A stretch of DNA of 64,000 nt, from the IMG/VR virus record IMGVR_UViG_3300010938_000951, positions 202,900 through 266,899 of that record; one strand, given 5' to 3'. Each line of letters opens with the position of its first letter. Positions within the stretch are counted from its first letter, which is position 1. The notes under the pieces were generated by a model, which worked only from the letters and a program-made list of their open reading frames with translations, ran no database searches and was not told where the DNA came from. Source of the DNA: a virus. The translations under genes were made by a program, and so were the position numbers. Shown here one piece after another: positions 1 through 8,455 of this stretch.

Positions 1-2
1 GT

Positions 3-320
3 TGTGATTTTGTAGCTGAAATGGAACAGTGTACAAAAGTACAAGCAGCACAGAAAATACTACAACTGTATGAATCAGATGTAGATGAGGATAATGTGTA
101 TAACGCTCAAGATTTTGAGGCGCGCCTCAAAATAATGATGGATTTTTCTGACACCGTGCGTGATTTTTATCAGACTTATTCGACCGAAGAATCCAGGGTA
201 TATGTTGAGCAAGCGTGCAAAAAATTCGACACGCTGAACCATAAAAAGAAGCTTAATAATGAAGCGCTGAGTCGCATTGTTGAGCAACTTAAAGAATACA
301 TAAACCTATATAAACCATGA
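3..320 (+). CDS. Hypothetical protein, probably 5'-truncated by the window edge
   Basis: The reading frame is open from the first bases of the window (codons TGT GAT TTT GTA GCT GAA precede the first ATG at 21). No Shine-Dalgarno sequence lies before that ATG, so the gene probably starts upstream of the window. The visible part, about 100 residues, is charged and helical with no recognisable domain. It ends in an ATGA overlap with the SbcD-like gene, which suggests co-translation with the recombination operon. The function is unknown. If the ATG at 21 is real, the protein is 99 residues. Confidence 0.6.
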   Translation, partial: CDFVAEMEQCTKVQAAQKILQLYESDVDEDNVYNAQDFEARLKIMMDFSDTVRDFYQTYSTEESRVYVEQACKKFDTLNHKKKLNNEALSRIVEQLKEYINLYKP

Positions 321-1510
321 CTAATGCCATAATTCTTGGCGATGTGCATCTGGGTAAAGGAACAAACATTGGCAAAGGCGGTGTTGGTTCTACTCTTAAT
401 AGCCGCATCGTTGATCAACTAAATTTATTAGACTGGACGTTAGATCGTGCAGTAGAGCATCATGCCGATCACATCATCATCACCGGAGACGTGTTTGAAG
501 AGCCTAGACCACATCCAGGTCTGATTACATTATTTATCGCATGGCTAAAGAAATGTCAAGTCCATGATGTTAGCGTTCACATCATTGTTGGAAATCACGA
601 TATTTTACGCAATGGGCTTGTATCAAATTCCCCGCTCGATATCGTTAGCGAAGTCGAACTAGAAGGGATTAGTGTCTATAAAGACATTAACACCATCATA
701 CTTGGCACAACAGCATTTACACTGGTGCCATTTCGTGATAGAAAATCATTTAGTGTCAATTCTAATGCGGAAGCAATTTCGCTTGTACGCGATAGCCTTG
801 TCTATGAACTAGCTAGTATCCCAACTACCTATCGAAAAGTGTTAGTGGGACATTTGGCTATTGAGGGATCAATTCCTATCGGCGATGAAATTGATGATTT
901 GACCAATGAGTTGTTTTGTCCTTTGGATATGTTTCAAGGATATGACTATGTTTGGATGGGCCATGTTCATAAGCCGCAAGTAATGAAAAAGAAAAATCCT
1001 TACATCGCCCATATTGGAAGTATGGATATTTCTAACTTTGGCGAAACTGATCATGCAAAGCATATTGTCATCTTCAATTGCGAAGAGGATAATTGGACAA
1101 GGGAATTTTTGCCCACTAGGCCCTTGCAAAAGATTGCCATCAGTGTTCCAAAAGATACAGAAGATACAACCTCCTATGTTTTAGATGAAATTAAGAAAGC
1201 GGGCGTTCAAGATAAAGCGATCGTTAAGGTCGAAGTGTCTCTAACTTCTCCAGACTTGAAATCAATCAATAAAGCCGCTATCGAGAAATATTTGACAGGT
1301 CATGGTGCCTTTAATGTAAATGCCATTTACGAATCTAAAAAAGTTAATCTTATTAAAAAGGATAATACCAATACAATCGATTCAAAAATGGATGTGGCCG
1401 CTGCTATTAAGACCTATGCACAAACATATATAGAAGATGCTCTGCGTCCAGGTTTTATTGAATTGGCTATGGAAATTCATAATACCTATAAATCCGAGGG
1501 CAAAGAATGA
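317..1510 (+). CDS. sbcD: SbcD/Mre11-type recombination nuclease subunit (T4 gp47-like)
   Basis: This is a metallophosphoesterase nuclease of 397 residues that would pair with the SbcC/Rad50 ATPase encoded next, processing DNA ends and hairpins in phage recombination. The motifs are in canonical order: GDVH (D9, H11), GDVFEE (D58), GNHD (92-95), then GH and GHVH histidine motifs in the middle of the protein (coding bases around 850 and 960). The C-terminal part is the capping/Rad50-binding region. It starts in an ATGA overlap with the upstream gene and overlaps sbcC by four bases, as expected for stoichiometric partners. The family assignment is secure; the substrate in this phage is inferred. 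Confidence 0.93.
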   Translation: MTNAIILGDVHLGKGTNIGKGGVGSTLNSRIVDQLNLLDWTLDRAVEHHADHIIITGDVFEEPRPHPGLITLFIAWLKKCQVHDVSVHIIVGNHDILRNGLVSNSPLDIVSEVELEGISVYKDINTIILGTTAFTLVPFRDRKSFSVNSNAEAISLVRDSLVYELASIPTTYRKVLVGHLAIEGSIPIGDEIDDLTNELFCPLDMFQGYDYVWMGHVHKPQVMKKKNPYIAHIGSMDISNFGETDHAKHIVIFNCEEDNWTREFLPTRPLQKIAISVPKDTEDTTSYVLDEIKKAGVQDKAIVKVEVSLTSPDLKSINKAAIEKYLTGHGAFNVNAIYESKKVNLIKKDNTNTIDSKMDVAAAIKTYAQTYIEDALRPGFIELAMEIHNTYKSEGKE

Positions 1511-3732
1511 GACCATCTAGATTATATGTAAAAGATTTTATGTGCTATGATGACGCGTATATTGATTTCTCACAATTCAATTCGGCTCTTATCATAGGCA
1601 AATCAGATAATCCAGATGTTTCCAATGGTGTTGGCAAGACTACGCTTTTTAGAGCAATTGAATATGTTCTTTTTAATTACTCGGATGTTAATCTGGAAGA
1701 TATTATTCGTGATGATGCTGATAAGTGCAGTGTAACTCTTGATTTTATTGTAGGTAACGAGGAATACAGAGTCACGCGCACACGCACGCGCAAGGGTACA
1801 ACCGATCTTACTCTTTACAAACGTACTGCGTTGGATGGCGAAGAAACAGAAGTATTGCATTCTATTAATGGAGATCGTTACATTCCCTTATTAGATGATG
1901 TAGAAAAATACTGGAAAGACATATCTGGACGTCGTGCCGCTGACACTGACAAAGAGTTAGCAAAACTAGTTAAGGTGAATTTGAAATCCTTTAGGATATT
2001 TATTCACTTCTTACAACGTGATTTTGGTGGGTTAACAACAGCTACACCTGAAACGCGTAAAAAGATTTTGAAAGATGCTTTGAATTTAATTGTGTATTCA
2101 AAATTAGAAAAGCTTGCTAAAGAGAAATCGTCCGCCCTTCAAAAAGAGTCGGACAAATTTCGCACACTCATCAACAGCTTAGGGGATCCTGATGCTACTA
2201 TGGCAGAAATCTCTAGCAAATTAATAGATGTGGAAAAAGAAATTTCTAGTCGTTCACTTAAAGTTGGAGATTTAGAAGTTCAGATAAACGCAGCTAATGA
2301 AAATGTCAATAGGCTTGTTAATGAGCACTCTAATTTAGAAAGTAAATTCTCTAATTTGGTCGAGAAAGAACAATCTCTTAACGTAGAGAAAACCAAAATA
2401 GAAACATCTATTAAAGAATATACTACTAAAAAATCTAATGTTATTAAGGTTGCCCATGAGGCCGTAGCTGAGCTTAAACAATTGGAAGAAACTCAAATCA
2501 AACTAGTTGATTTAGATTATAATCAAATAGATGTTCTTTCCGAAAAGATTGTTTCAAATAAAGAAAAAATAGCCCAACTAAGCCTTACTATTCAAAATGA
2601 TTTGGCAAGAGTCGATAAGTTAAGAAAACCTATTCCTGAAGATGGCGAATGTGAAGAATGTCGCCAACCAATTACGGCAGAACATAGAAAAATTTGCCAA
2701 CAGAAACTTGATCAGGAGTTGCGTGAGAAGCAGGTTAATATTCAGTCTTGTAAGAAGGATATTGCTGCATTGAATGCTGAAAATGCCGTTCATCAGCAAA
2801 CCATTAATACATTAACGCTTTCTAAACAGCACCTAGAAAGTATTAACAACAAAATCTCTGCCAAGAAAAAAGAAGTTACTGATAAGCGTGCCATTCATGA
2901 TGAGTATAAGGTATTATTGGATAAGTTTACCTCTGAATTAGAAGATAAAATTAAAGAGATGGATGCTATTACTGAGCAGCTTCAAAACTCTTCTGCGATT
3001 AAAGAGGCAAAAATTCTTGAAAAACAAATTCAAGAAGAGAGGCAAAAAGCAAAATCTATTGAATCACAGATTCTTATCAATAATAAAGAACTGAATCATT
3101 TTAATAGCACCAAAGCTGTTTTACAACATGATTTAAATCAAAGAATAGATGAAAAGCGCAAGAAAATAGAATATACAAAGTTGCTAAAAGAAATTGAAGA
3201 CAAGTTAGGTATGTACCCAGCAGTTGTTCAAGCTTTTTCTAGTACTGGTATTCCTAATTTGATTATACAAAATGTTCTTGATGATTTACAAATTGAGGCC
3301 AATACATTGCTAGCTCAATTAAAACCGGGTCTACAATTATCTTTCTCAGTTGAGAAAACCGTAGAAAAGACAGGCGATCAAGCAGATACATTAGATATTC
3401 ATTATACCGTTAATGGTAAGAAACGATATTATGAAAATATTTCTGGGGCCATGCAATTAGCAGTTAACTTTAGTTTAAAGTTAGGTCTATCTTTCTTGTT
3501 GCAAAAATTAAGTGGCGTAGATGTTCGCTTCTTGTTGTTAGATGAGATTGATCAATCTTTAGATAAAGCTAGTGTAGATTTCTTTGCTGATATAGTGAAG
3601 CTCTTTTCTAAAGACTATACTATATTGGTCATTACTCATAATGATCGTTTGAAAGATAAATTCTCACATGCAGTGTTAGTGGAACAAGATATAAATATGG
3701 TATCACGTGCGAAGGTTGTATCTTCGTGGTGA
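1507..3732 (+). CDS. sbcC: SbcC/Rad50-type recombination ATPase (T4 gp46-like)
   Basis: This 741-residue SMC-like ATPase is the partner of the nuclease just upstream. The N-terminal P-loop (SNGVGKTT, residues 39-46) sits in an enlarged loop. It is followed by a long coiled coil broken by a CxxC zinc hook (C382, C385), a second coiled-coil arm, an ABC-type signature (SGAMQ near 646), Walker B with catalytic acid (LLLDEID, D679-E680) and an H-loop (ITHND). The length is closer to short phage gp46 proteins than to cellular SbcC of about 1000 residues. The four-base overlap with sbcD indicates translational coupling. Together they form the end-processing complex feeding the RecA-like recombinase at 17006. 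Confidence 0.94.
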   Translation: MRPSRLYVKDFMCYDDAYIDFSQFNSALIIGKSDNPDVSNGVGKTTLFRAIEYVLFNYSDVNLEDIIRDDADKCSVTLDFIVGNEEYRVTRTRTRKGTTDLTLYKRTALDGEETEVLHSINGDRYIPLLDDVEKYWKDISGRRAADTDKELAKLVKVNLKSFRIFIHFLQRDFGGLTTATPETRKKILKDALNLIVYSKLEKLAKEKSSALQKESDKFRTLINSLGDPDATMAEISSKLIDVEKEISSRSLKVGDLEVQINAANENVNRLVNEHSNLESKFSNLVEKEQSLNVEKTKIETSIKEYTTKKSNVIKVAHEAVAELKQLEETQIKLVDLDYNQIDVLSEKIVSNKEKIAQLSLTIQNDLARVDKLRKPIPEDGECEECRQPITAEHRKICQQKLDQELREKQVNIQSCKKDIAALNAENAVHQQTINTLTLSKQHLESINNKISAKKKEVTDKRAIHDEYKVLLDKFTSELEDKIKEMDAITEQLQNSSAIKEAKILEKQIQEERQKAKSIESQILINNKELNHFNSTKAVLQHDLNQRIDEKRKKIEYTKLLKEIEDKLGMYPAVVQAFSSTGIPNLIIQNVLDDLQIEANTLLAQLKPGLQLSFSVEKTVEKTGDQADTLDIHYTVNGKKRYYENISGAMQLAVNFSLKLGLSFLLQKLSGVDVRFLLLDEIDQSLDKASVDFFADIVKLFSKDYTILVITHNDRLKDKFSHAVLVEQDINMVSRAKVVSSW

Positions 3733-3741
3733 GGAGGTTGG

Positions 3742-4368
3742 ATGTATAGAATTGCGATTTGCGGTAAAGCTAACACTGGCAAGAATACATTAGCTAACCT
3801 ACTTTATCAAGAAGCCTACGAAAAAGATAATGCGACATTGATATCCAATGGGGGACTAGGCTTGCAAGCTTATTCTGGGAAGTTTATGGCGTTTGCTGAT
3901 CCAATCAAAGAAATTGTGATGACTATGTTTCCTAGAGCTAACAAGGAATGTTTATATGGCCCATCTCATTTGCGCGCAGAAATTATTCCTGGCGCTTTTA
4001 AAGATGGTAAACCGTTAACATATAGACAGGCTTTAATTGATATTGGTACAGAAGTAGGACGCAAATATAGTGATAGAATTTGGTTAGATAATTTTGATCA
4101 TCGTTTTGAAGAAATATCTAAAAAGAAATTGAACATTGTTGTAGTGACTGACGTTCGTTTTCGCAATGAATTTGACCACCTTAAGGAAAAGGGGTTTTTC
4201 CAAATCCGATTGTATCGAGATACAGGCGCTCCTGAGATCCAACATATTAGTGAAACTGGTCAAAGCTCTATTAAGGACGAAGAGTTTGACTATGTATTAA
4301 TCAACAATAAATCTCTGGAAGAATTAAAAGAGGAGGTTCGTTGTCAGATCATACCCAGAATTTCTTAA
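3742..4368 (+). CDS. Deoxynucleoside monophosphate kinase-like protein
   Basis: The protein has 208 residues with an N-terminal P-loop (GKANTGKNT, from residue 8) of the GK(D/N)T type seen in phage deoxynucleotide monophosphate kinases such as T4 gp1. A central VTDVRFRNEFD segment matches the arginine-bearing LID/base region of that family. It would phosphorylate dNMPs to dNDPs for the phage polymerase encoded downstream. A strong ribosome-binding site (GAGGAGG) lies just before the ATG. The 3' end overlaps the next gene by 28 bases. A generic P-loop kinase remains possible, but length and motif order favour the dNMP kinase family. Confidence 0.8.
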   Translation: MYRIAICGKANTGKNTLANLLYQEAYEKDNATLISNGGLGLQAYSGKFMAFADPIKEIVMTMFPRANKECLYGPSHLRAEIIPGAFKDGKPLTYRQALIDIGTEVGRKYSDRIWLDNFDHRFEEISKKKLNIVVVTDVRFRNEFDHLKEKGFFQIRLYRDTGAPEIQHISETGQSSIKDEEFDYVLINNKSLEELKEEVRCQIIPRIS

Positions 4369-4718
4369 TAGAAAAGGCTATTAATACTTTCGTATATGCT
4401 CAAATGAGCGTTGAAGCCCTGAAAAAGAATTTCGTACCTAAATACCTGGCGACAGGAGAGCAAAAATTCTATCGCTTTCTAATCCTCTACGCTCTAAATA
4501 AACTAATATATATTGAAAAAGGCTCCTTCAAGGGTAAATCACCCGAGTTGGAGTTTTTAGATTATTATGACCAATTCATAATTTTGTATAGAAGAGAAGG
4601 TGAGGATGTTTATCTTGAGCTAGCCCGAGTATTTAGAAAGGCAGCGCATAAAGTTTATCGAGTTATGTTAAAAAAGAATATGACCGAGAGAAACGCAAAA
4701 TTCCTCAATTTGGTATAA
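4341..4718 (+). CDS. Hypothetical protein with TTG start
   Basis: This 125-residue protein of unknown function is mainly helical and rich in Lys, Tyr and Phe. The start is TTG at 4341, chosen because a full AGGAGG ribosome-binding site (4331-4336) lies four bases upstream and no ATG with a comparable site exists. It therefore begins inside the kinase gene, overlapping it by 28 bases, so translation of the two is probably linked. It ends two bases before the next ATG. No motif was recognised. Confidence 0.7.
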   Translation: MSDHTQNFLIEKAINTFVYAQMSVEALKKNFVPKYLATGEQKFYRFLILYALNKLIYIEKGSFKGKSPELEFLDYYDQFIILYRREGEDVYLELARVFRKAAHKVYRVMLKKNMTERNAKFLNLV

Positions 4719-4719
4719 T

Positions 4720-5754
4720 ATGGCAGTTATCAGCGTTACAATTACACAATCATCAGAACAAATAGTCGCCGGAATTCCTAAAACAGTTTCTATAACTACT
4801 AACATTCCAGCTACTATTGTTTATACATTGGATGGAACTGATCCGACCTTGTTTTCTACTATTTATACTGGTCCAATCTTTTTACCATTTGATGAATTAT
4901 TAGTAACTCTCAAAGTACTAGCCACTAATGGTGTCGATTCTTCTCCAATAGTTGTTGAGCAGTATATGACTGATATAGTTAATAGTAATGCTCGTTTGCC
5001 ACATGCTAGTACTACCGCTCAAGCTGGAAGTGTAATTCCTGATGCATATCCTTTTGGTACTCCGCCTTTTCAACCTCGGCAAGGTTATTTGAATCCGGCT
5101 GATGCTGGACCATATGGCGGGGCGGTTTATAATCCGGCTTTACCGGCCACCCCTACAGGTTTTGATGGCCAGGGTAACCCAACAGGCTATACTAACCAAC
5201 CATACAATATTACAAATTATCAGGTTACATATACAAATAGAGACGCCTCAGGTAATCAGGGCGGTAATATTGGGAACATACCCGGTAAAACTACGTTACC
5301 ATATCCAAGCGATGTGCAGCCAGATAGGGGACAAACTTCTGGACAGGGACCAGAAGAAAGCAGTCAGTTTACATCATTGTTTGATCCTAGGGCAATGGTT
5401 ATTTTTCAAGATTTTAGCAAAGAAGACCCTAACGATCCGCCACAAATTAATAGACAGTTTTTTACACTGGAAAACCCAGAAAGAGCAAGAGACGGCACAT
5501 TTTATTTTAATACAGGACAAGATGCCTCTGCTCCAATTAGTGGTTCATTTGTAAGGGCACATTATAATCCACGCACAAATACTATTACGCACTATTATAG
5601 AGACTCTTGGTCGAATAAATGGATTATTTCAACGGCCCCATATCAACCTACGGGTACATTTGATGGGAACATGGCTCAAATGGCCATGGGAACCAAGAGT
5701 GGCGCTGGCGTTGTTTTTGAATGGCTTCCATTTGCAAGACGTGTTCTATTCTAA
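4720..5754 (+). CDS. Chitobiase-C-terminal-like (immunoglobulin-fold) domain protein
   Basis: The protein has 344 residues. The first 90 contain a pattern typical of the chitobiase/beta-hexosaminidase C-terminal domain family: TLDGTDPT followed by STIYTGPI and a beta-rich stretch. This is a beta-sandwich often found on surface or fibre proteins. The middle (about residues 100-220) is Gly/Pro/Asn/Gln-rich and looks disordered. The C-terminal 120 residues are aromatic-rich and beta-like. It looks like a virion or adhesion component, yet it sits among replication genes. No strong ribosome-binding site precedes the ATG, which follows the preceding stop almost directly. The domain call is moderate; the biological role is unknown. 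Confidence 0.72.
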   Translation: MAVISVTITQSSEQIVAGIPKTVSITTNIPATIVYTLDGTDPTLFSTIYTGPIFLPFDELLVTLKVLATNGVDSSPIVVEQYMTDIVNSNARLPHASTTAQAGSVIPDAYPFGTPPFQPRQGYLNPADAGPYGGAVYNPALPATPTGFDGQGNPTGYTNQPYNITNYQVTYTNRDASGNQGGNIGNIPGKTTLPYPSDVQPDRGQTSGQGPEESSQFTSLFDPRAMVIFQDFSKEDPNDPPQINRQFFTLENPERARDGTFYFNTGQDASAPISGSFVRAHYNPRTNTITHYYRDSWSNKWIISTAPYQPTGTFDGNMAQMAMGTKSGAGVVFEWLPFARRVLF

Positions 5755-5795
5755 ATCGATATATAGATTATTATACATTAAACGAAAGAATATTA

Positions 5796-6581
5796 ATGAC
5801 AGAAGATTTACGTTTGTCGGTTAGCAAGACCAAGACCTTCTTGGATTGTAAAGCTAAGTATAAATTTTGCTACATTGAAAAGTTACCACGAAAAGATTGG
5901 GATTTTCATATTTTTGGTAAGTTTTGCCATAGTGTTTTAGAGTATTTTCATAAACAATATATTGAGGGGTGCTTGTTACCATATAATGTTACTATGAATG
6001 ATGCTTTTAAGCATGCACTTTCTGAATTTAAAGATAAGATGACTCCTGAAATGAAAAAGGAATGTTGGCAAATTATTGACCAATATCTGCGTTTAATTAC
6101 AAAAGATAAACAAAGTGGTATGCCAGCCAACGTAATTGCTGTGGAAAAAAGATTTGATTTTGCCATCGCAGAAAATCTTGTTTTAAACGGAGCAATTGAC
6201 AGGATTCAATTAGATGACGATAATGTTATCCACGTGGCGGACTACAAGACCACCAAACATAAAAAATATTTGAAAAATGATTTCTTCCAACTTTTAACGT
6301 ATGCTTATGTTATAGTGTCCCAAGACCCAACTATAGAAAAAGTTAGAGCATCGTATATTTTACTCAGACACAATTTTGAATATGTAACAACTGAGTTTAA
6401 CAAGGAAGAAATTTTGGCAGTAAAAGATAAATATGAAGAATACGCAAAACAGATGCTTGCAGAAAAGGAGTTCCCTCCTAATCCAACCAACCTCTGTAAT
6501 TACTGCGATTATTTACAAGAATGTCCTGCCGGCAAGAGTAAAGCTTTTGATCAACAAGTTTACGGTGAAGTTAACTGGTAA
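5796..6581 (+). CDS. PD-(D/E)XK nuclease with Fe-S cluster motif (Cas4/RecB-like)
   Basis: This 261-residue RecB-family nuclease has the expected motifs in order: GKFCHSVLE (H45), an acidic residue in GAIDR (D135), the DYK catalytic motif (D149, K151) and the Q..Y motif (Q165, Y169). One Cys near the N-terminus (C18 or C25) and three at the C-terminus (C234, C237, C243, spaced CxxCx5C) match the 4Fe-4S staple of Cas4/AddB-type enzymes. It would degrade or trim DNA ends, cooperating with SbcCD. I chose ATG 5796, because an in-frame ATG at 5721 would overlap the upstream gene and has no ribosome-binding site. There are no CRISPR genes nearby, so a Cas4 adaptation role is unlikely. Confidence 0.88.
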   Translation: MTEDLRLSVSKTKTFLDCKAKYKFCYIEKLPRKDWDFHIFGKFCHSVLEYFHKQYIEGCLLPYNVTMNDAFKHALSEFKDKMTPEMKKECWQIIDQYLRLITKDKQSGMPANVIAVEKRFDFAIAENLVLNGAIDRIQLDDDNVIHVADYKTTKHKKYLKNDFFQLLTYAYVIVSQDPTIEKVRASYILLRHNFEYVTTEFNKEEILAVKDKYEEYAKQMLAEKEFPPNPTNLCNYCDYLQECPAGKSKAFDQQVYGEVNW

Positions 6582-6590
6582 GAGGAAACA

Positions 6591-7838
6591 ATGCAAATTG
6601 AAGTAACTGAATTAGAACCATGCAGACTGTCTGTTCACTATGAGGCTAACTTCCTGGAAATCTCTGATAAGAGAGCAGAAGTTGAAAGTGCTTTTAAGAA
6701 AGCTCCTGTACCAGGATTTAGACCAGGTAAAGTACCACCTGAAGCTATTAGAGTTCATTATCGTCAACAGATTGACGACTCTCTAAAGCGCGCGCTTGCA
6801 GAAGATGCATTTCACAATACTCTTTTCGAAAAGAAAATTAGACCACATGGTGCCCCACGTTTTAATAGTTTACTATTAGACGGCGGTAAGTTTACTTGTG
6901 ACTTTGAAATTCTAACCAAGCCCGATTTTGAAGTGCCTGCTTGGAAAGATATGGAAGTCGCAAAGCCACACGGGGAAATGGAAGCGTCTGTTCTAGCCGA
7001 GAAAATGATGCAAGAGTTGCGTGTTCGTTTAGGTGAAGTATCTCCTTATACCGATACTGATTTCGTTCAATCTGGAGACAATGTCATCATTGATTATAAA
7101 GGCACCGTAGATGGTCAAGTTGTTGATAGTCTAGTGGCTGAAGGAGAGATGATTACTATTGGTAATAGCCCATTAGCCGCTTTTGATAACAACTTATTAG
7201 GTATGTCCTTAGATGAAGTCCGTGAATTTGATTTCGTGGCACCTCCACAAGGATTACCATCTTTAGCTGGTAAAACTGTTCACTTTACAGTCACATTGAA
7301 GATGGGCTCTAAGACCGTTCCATGTGCCCTAGATGATGAAATGGCAAAAAAGATGGGTAAAAATACGTTTGAAGAATTACAGGAAACTGTATCTCAAGCA
7401 GCTTTTGCTCGTGCAGCTAATATGAATAAGATGGCAGTTCAAGAAGCAGTAGCTAGAAAACTTATTACTAGTGTTGATATTAAAGTTCCAAATTGGATGT
7501 CTTTATCTGAAGCGCAATATCTAAGCCACCAATCCCAACTAGATTGGAATGCTATGCAAGATTCAGACAGAGAGAAAATGATTGAAATGGCCGAGCAAAA
7601 TGTTAAGTTATCTTTGATTCTAGATAAGATTAGAGAATCTGAGCCGGAAGCACAGCTAACTGACCAGGAAGTGTTTGAAATTATCAAACAAAATTTGGCC
7701 AATACCAAAGTGACGCAAAGTTTAGATGAGGTCATTCAGCAAATGAATAAGACAGGTTATCTACAAATTTTGTTCCAGCGCATTAAAGATGAAAATACTA
7801 TGGATTACATAGTAAAGTCAGTAAAGTTGATTGATTAA
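6591..7838 (+). CDS. tig: Trigger factor homologue (ribosome-associated chaperone/PPIase)
   Basis: The protein has 415 residues, close to the 430 or so of cellular trigger factor, with the same architecture. The N-terminal ribosome-binding domain carries the signature loop GFRPGKVP (residues 42-49). An FKBP-type peptidyl-prolyl isomerase domain follows (about 150-235, with a VIIDYKG start), then a helical C-terminal chaperone cradle. A GAGGAAA site precedes the ATG. It would dock at the ribosomal exit tunnel and hold nascent phage proteins. Trigger factor is normally a host housekeeping gene and is rare in phages. Here it sits between a nuclease gene and small unknown genes, with the same codon use as its neighbours. 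Confidence 0.92.
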   Translation: MQIEVTELEPCRLSVHYEANFLEISDKRAEVESAFKKAPVPGFRPGKVPPEAIRVHYRQQIDDSLKRALAEDAFHNTLFEKKIRPHGAPRFNSLLLDGGKFTCDFEILTKPDFEVPAWKDMEVAKPHGEMEASVLAEKMMQELRVRLGEVSPYTDTDFVQSGDNVIIDYKGTVDGQVVDSLVAEGEMITIGNSPLAAFDNNLLGMSLDEVREFDFVAPPQGLPSLAGKTVHFTVTLKMGSKTVPCALDDEMAKKMGKNTFEELQETVSQAAFARAANMNKMAVQEAVARKLITSVDIKVPNWMSLSEAQYLSHQSQLDWNAMQDSDREKMIEMAEQNVKLSLILDKIRESEPEAQLTDQEVFEIIKQNLANTKVTQSLDEVIQQMNKTGYLQILFQRIKDENTMDYIVKSVKLID

Positions 7839-7854
7839 TATAGGAGAAAGTATA

Positions 7855-8175
7855 ATGGGAAAGAAAGATAATGGTCCGCTAACTTCATTACCAAAGAAGT
7901 GGGATGATCTCATTAAAAAGATGCCAGAGTTCAAAGACACCGCTGATGCTGCTAGTGTCGAAGAGCTAAAGAAAATTATTGTTGACTGTGAAGGAAATAT
8001 TTACACAGTTAGTAGAGAAGAAGAAGCTGATGATAAACTCACTGCTGCCAGAGAAATGGCCAAAGAATTATCAGCACCTTATCGCGATGCAAAGAAAGTA
8101 CAACAAGCAAAAATTCAATATGCTCTACTTTGCTTGGAGAGTAAGGGAGTAGACTTAGATAATAAAGGCGACTAA
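7855..8175 (+). CDS. Hypothetical protein
   Basis: The protein has 106 residues and is acidic and helical. The start at 7855 was chosen because TAGGAGA lies eight bases upstream; an earlier in-frame ATG at 7831 would overlap the trigger factor gene and lacks a site. The C-terminal half has an Ala/Lys/Glu-rich helix that resembles short phage proteins of unknown function. It ends in a TAATG junction with the next gene. No function can be assigned. Confidence 0.72.
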   Translation: MGKKDNGPLTSLPKKWDDLIKKMPEFKDTADAASVEELKKIIVDCEGNIYTVSREEEADDKLTAAREMAKELSAPYRDAKKVQQAKIQYALLCLESKGVDLDNKGD

Positions 8176-8453
8176 TGAAGGTCGAAAGGTTCCTAATTCA
8201 AGCATGCTGTAATAAAAAGCAGATTGTCTTTAAATTAGACAAAACTGTTGATCAAAGTTTGCTTGAAGTTCTGAAAAGTAATGGGTTCACAGAAGCTGCC
8301 CACTTTACTAAAGCAGGAATGCTATATGCCGATAATCTGGACTTAATAGTGACGGGTCCATTTGGTGGCGATAAGCTCAATGCTAAGTGTAAAAAAGCAG
8401 ATTGTGACCAAATCCTCAATGATTTTGAGGCTTTACTTGTCAGAACGGGGTGA
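8175..8453 (+). CDS. Small Cys-containing hypothetical protein
   Basis: This small 92-residue protein overlaps the stop of the preceding gene by one base (TAATG), so it is probably coupled to it. It has a beta-alpha character, with two Cys near the N-terminus (CC) and two near the C-terminus (CKKADC). Those could bind metal, but no family is recognised. The following peptidase gene starts at its stop codon. Confidence 0.68.
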   Translation: MKVERFLIQACCNKKQIVFKLDKTVDQSLLEVLKSNGFTEAAHFTKAGMLYADNLDLIVTGPFGGDKLNAKCKKADCDQILNDFEALLVRTG

Positions 8454-8455
8454 TA

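Noticed and set aside
5102-5554. 150-codon + strand frame inside the chitobiase-like gene
   Set aside because: It is out of frame with a well-supported gene and has a random-looking composition.
5796-6581. Reading the Cas4-like nuclease as part of a CRISPR adaptation module
   Set aside because: No cas1, cas2 or array in the window. Cas4-like nucleases are common in phage recombination sets.
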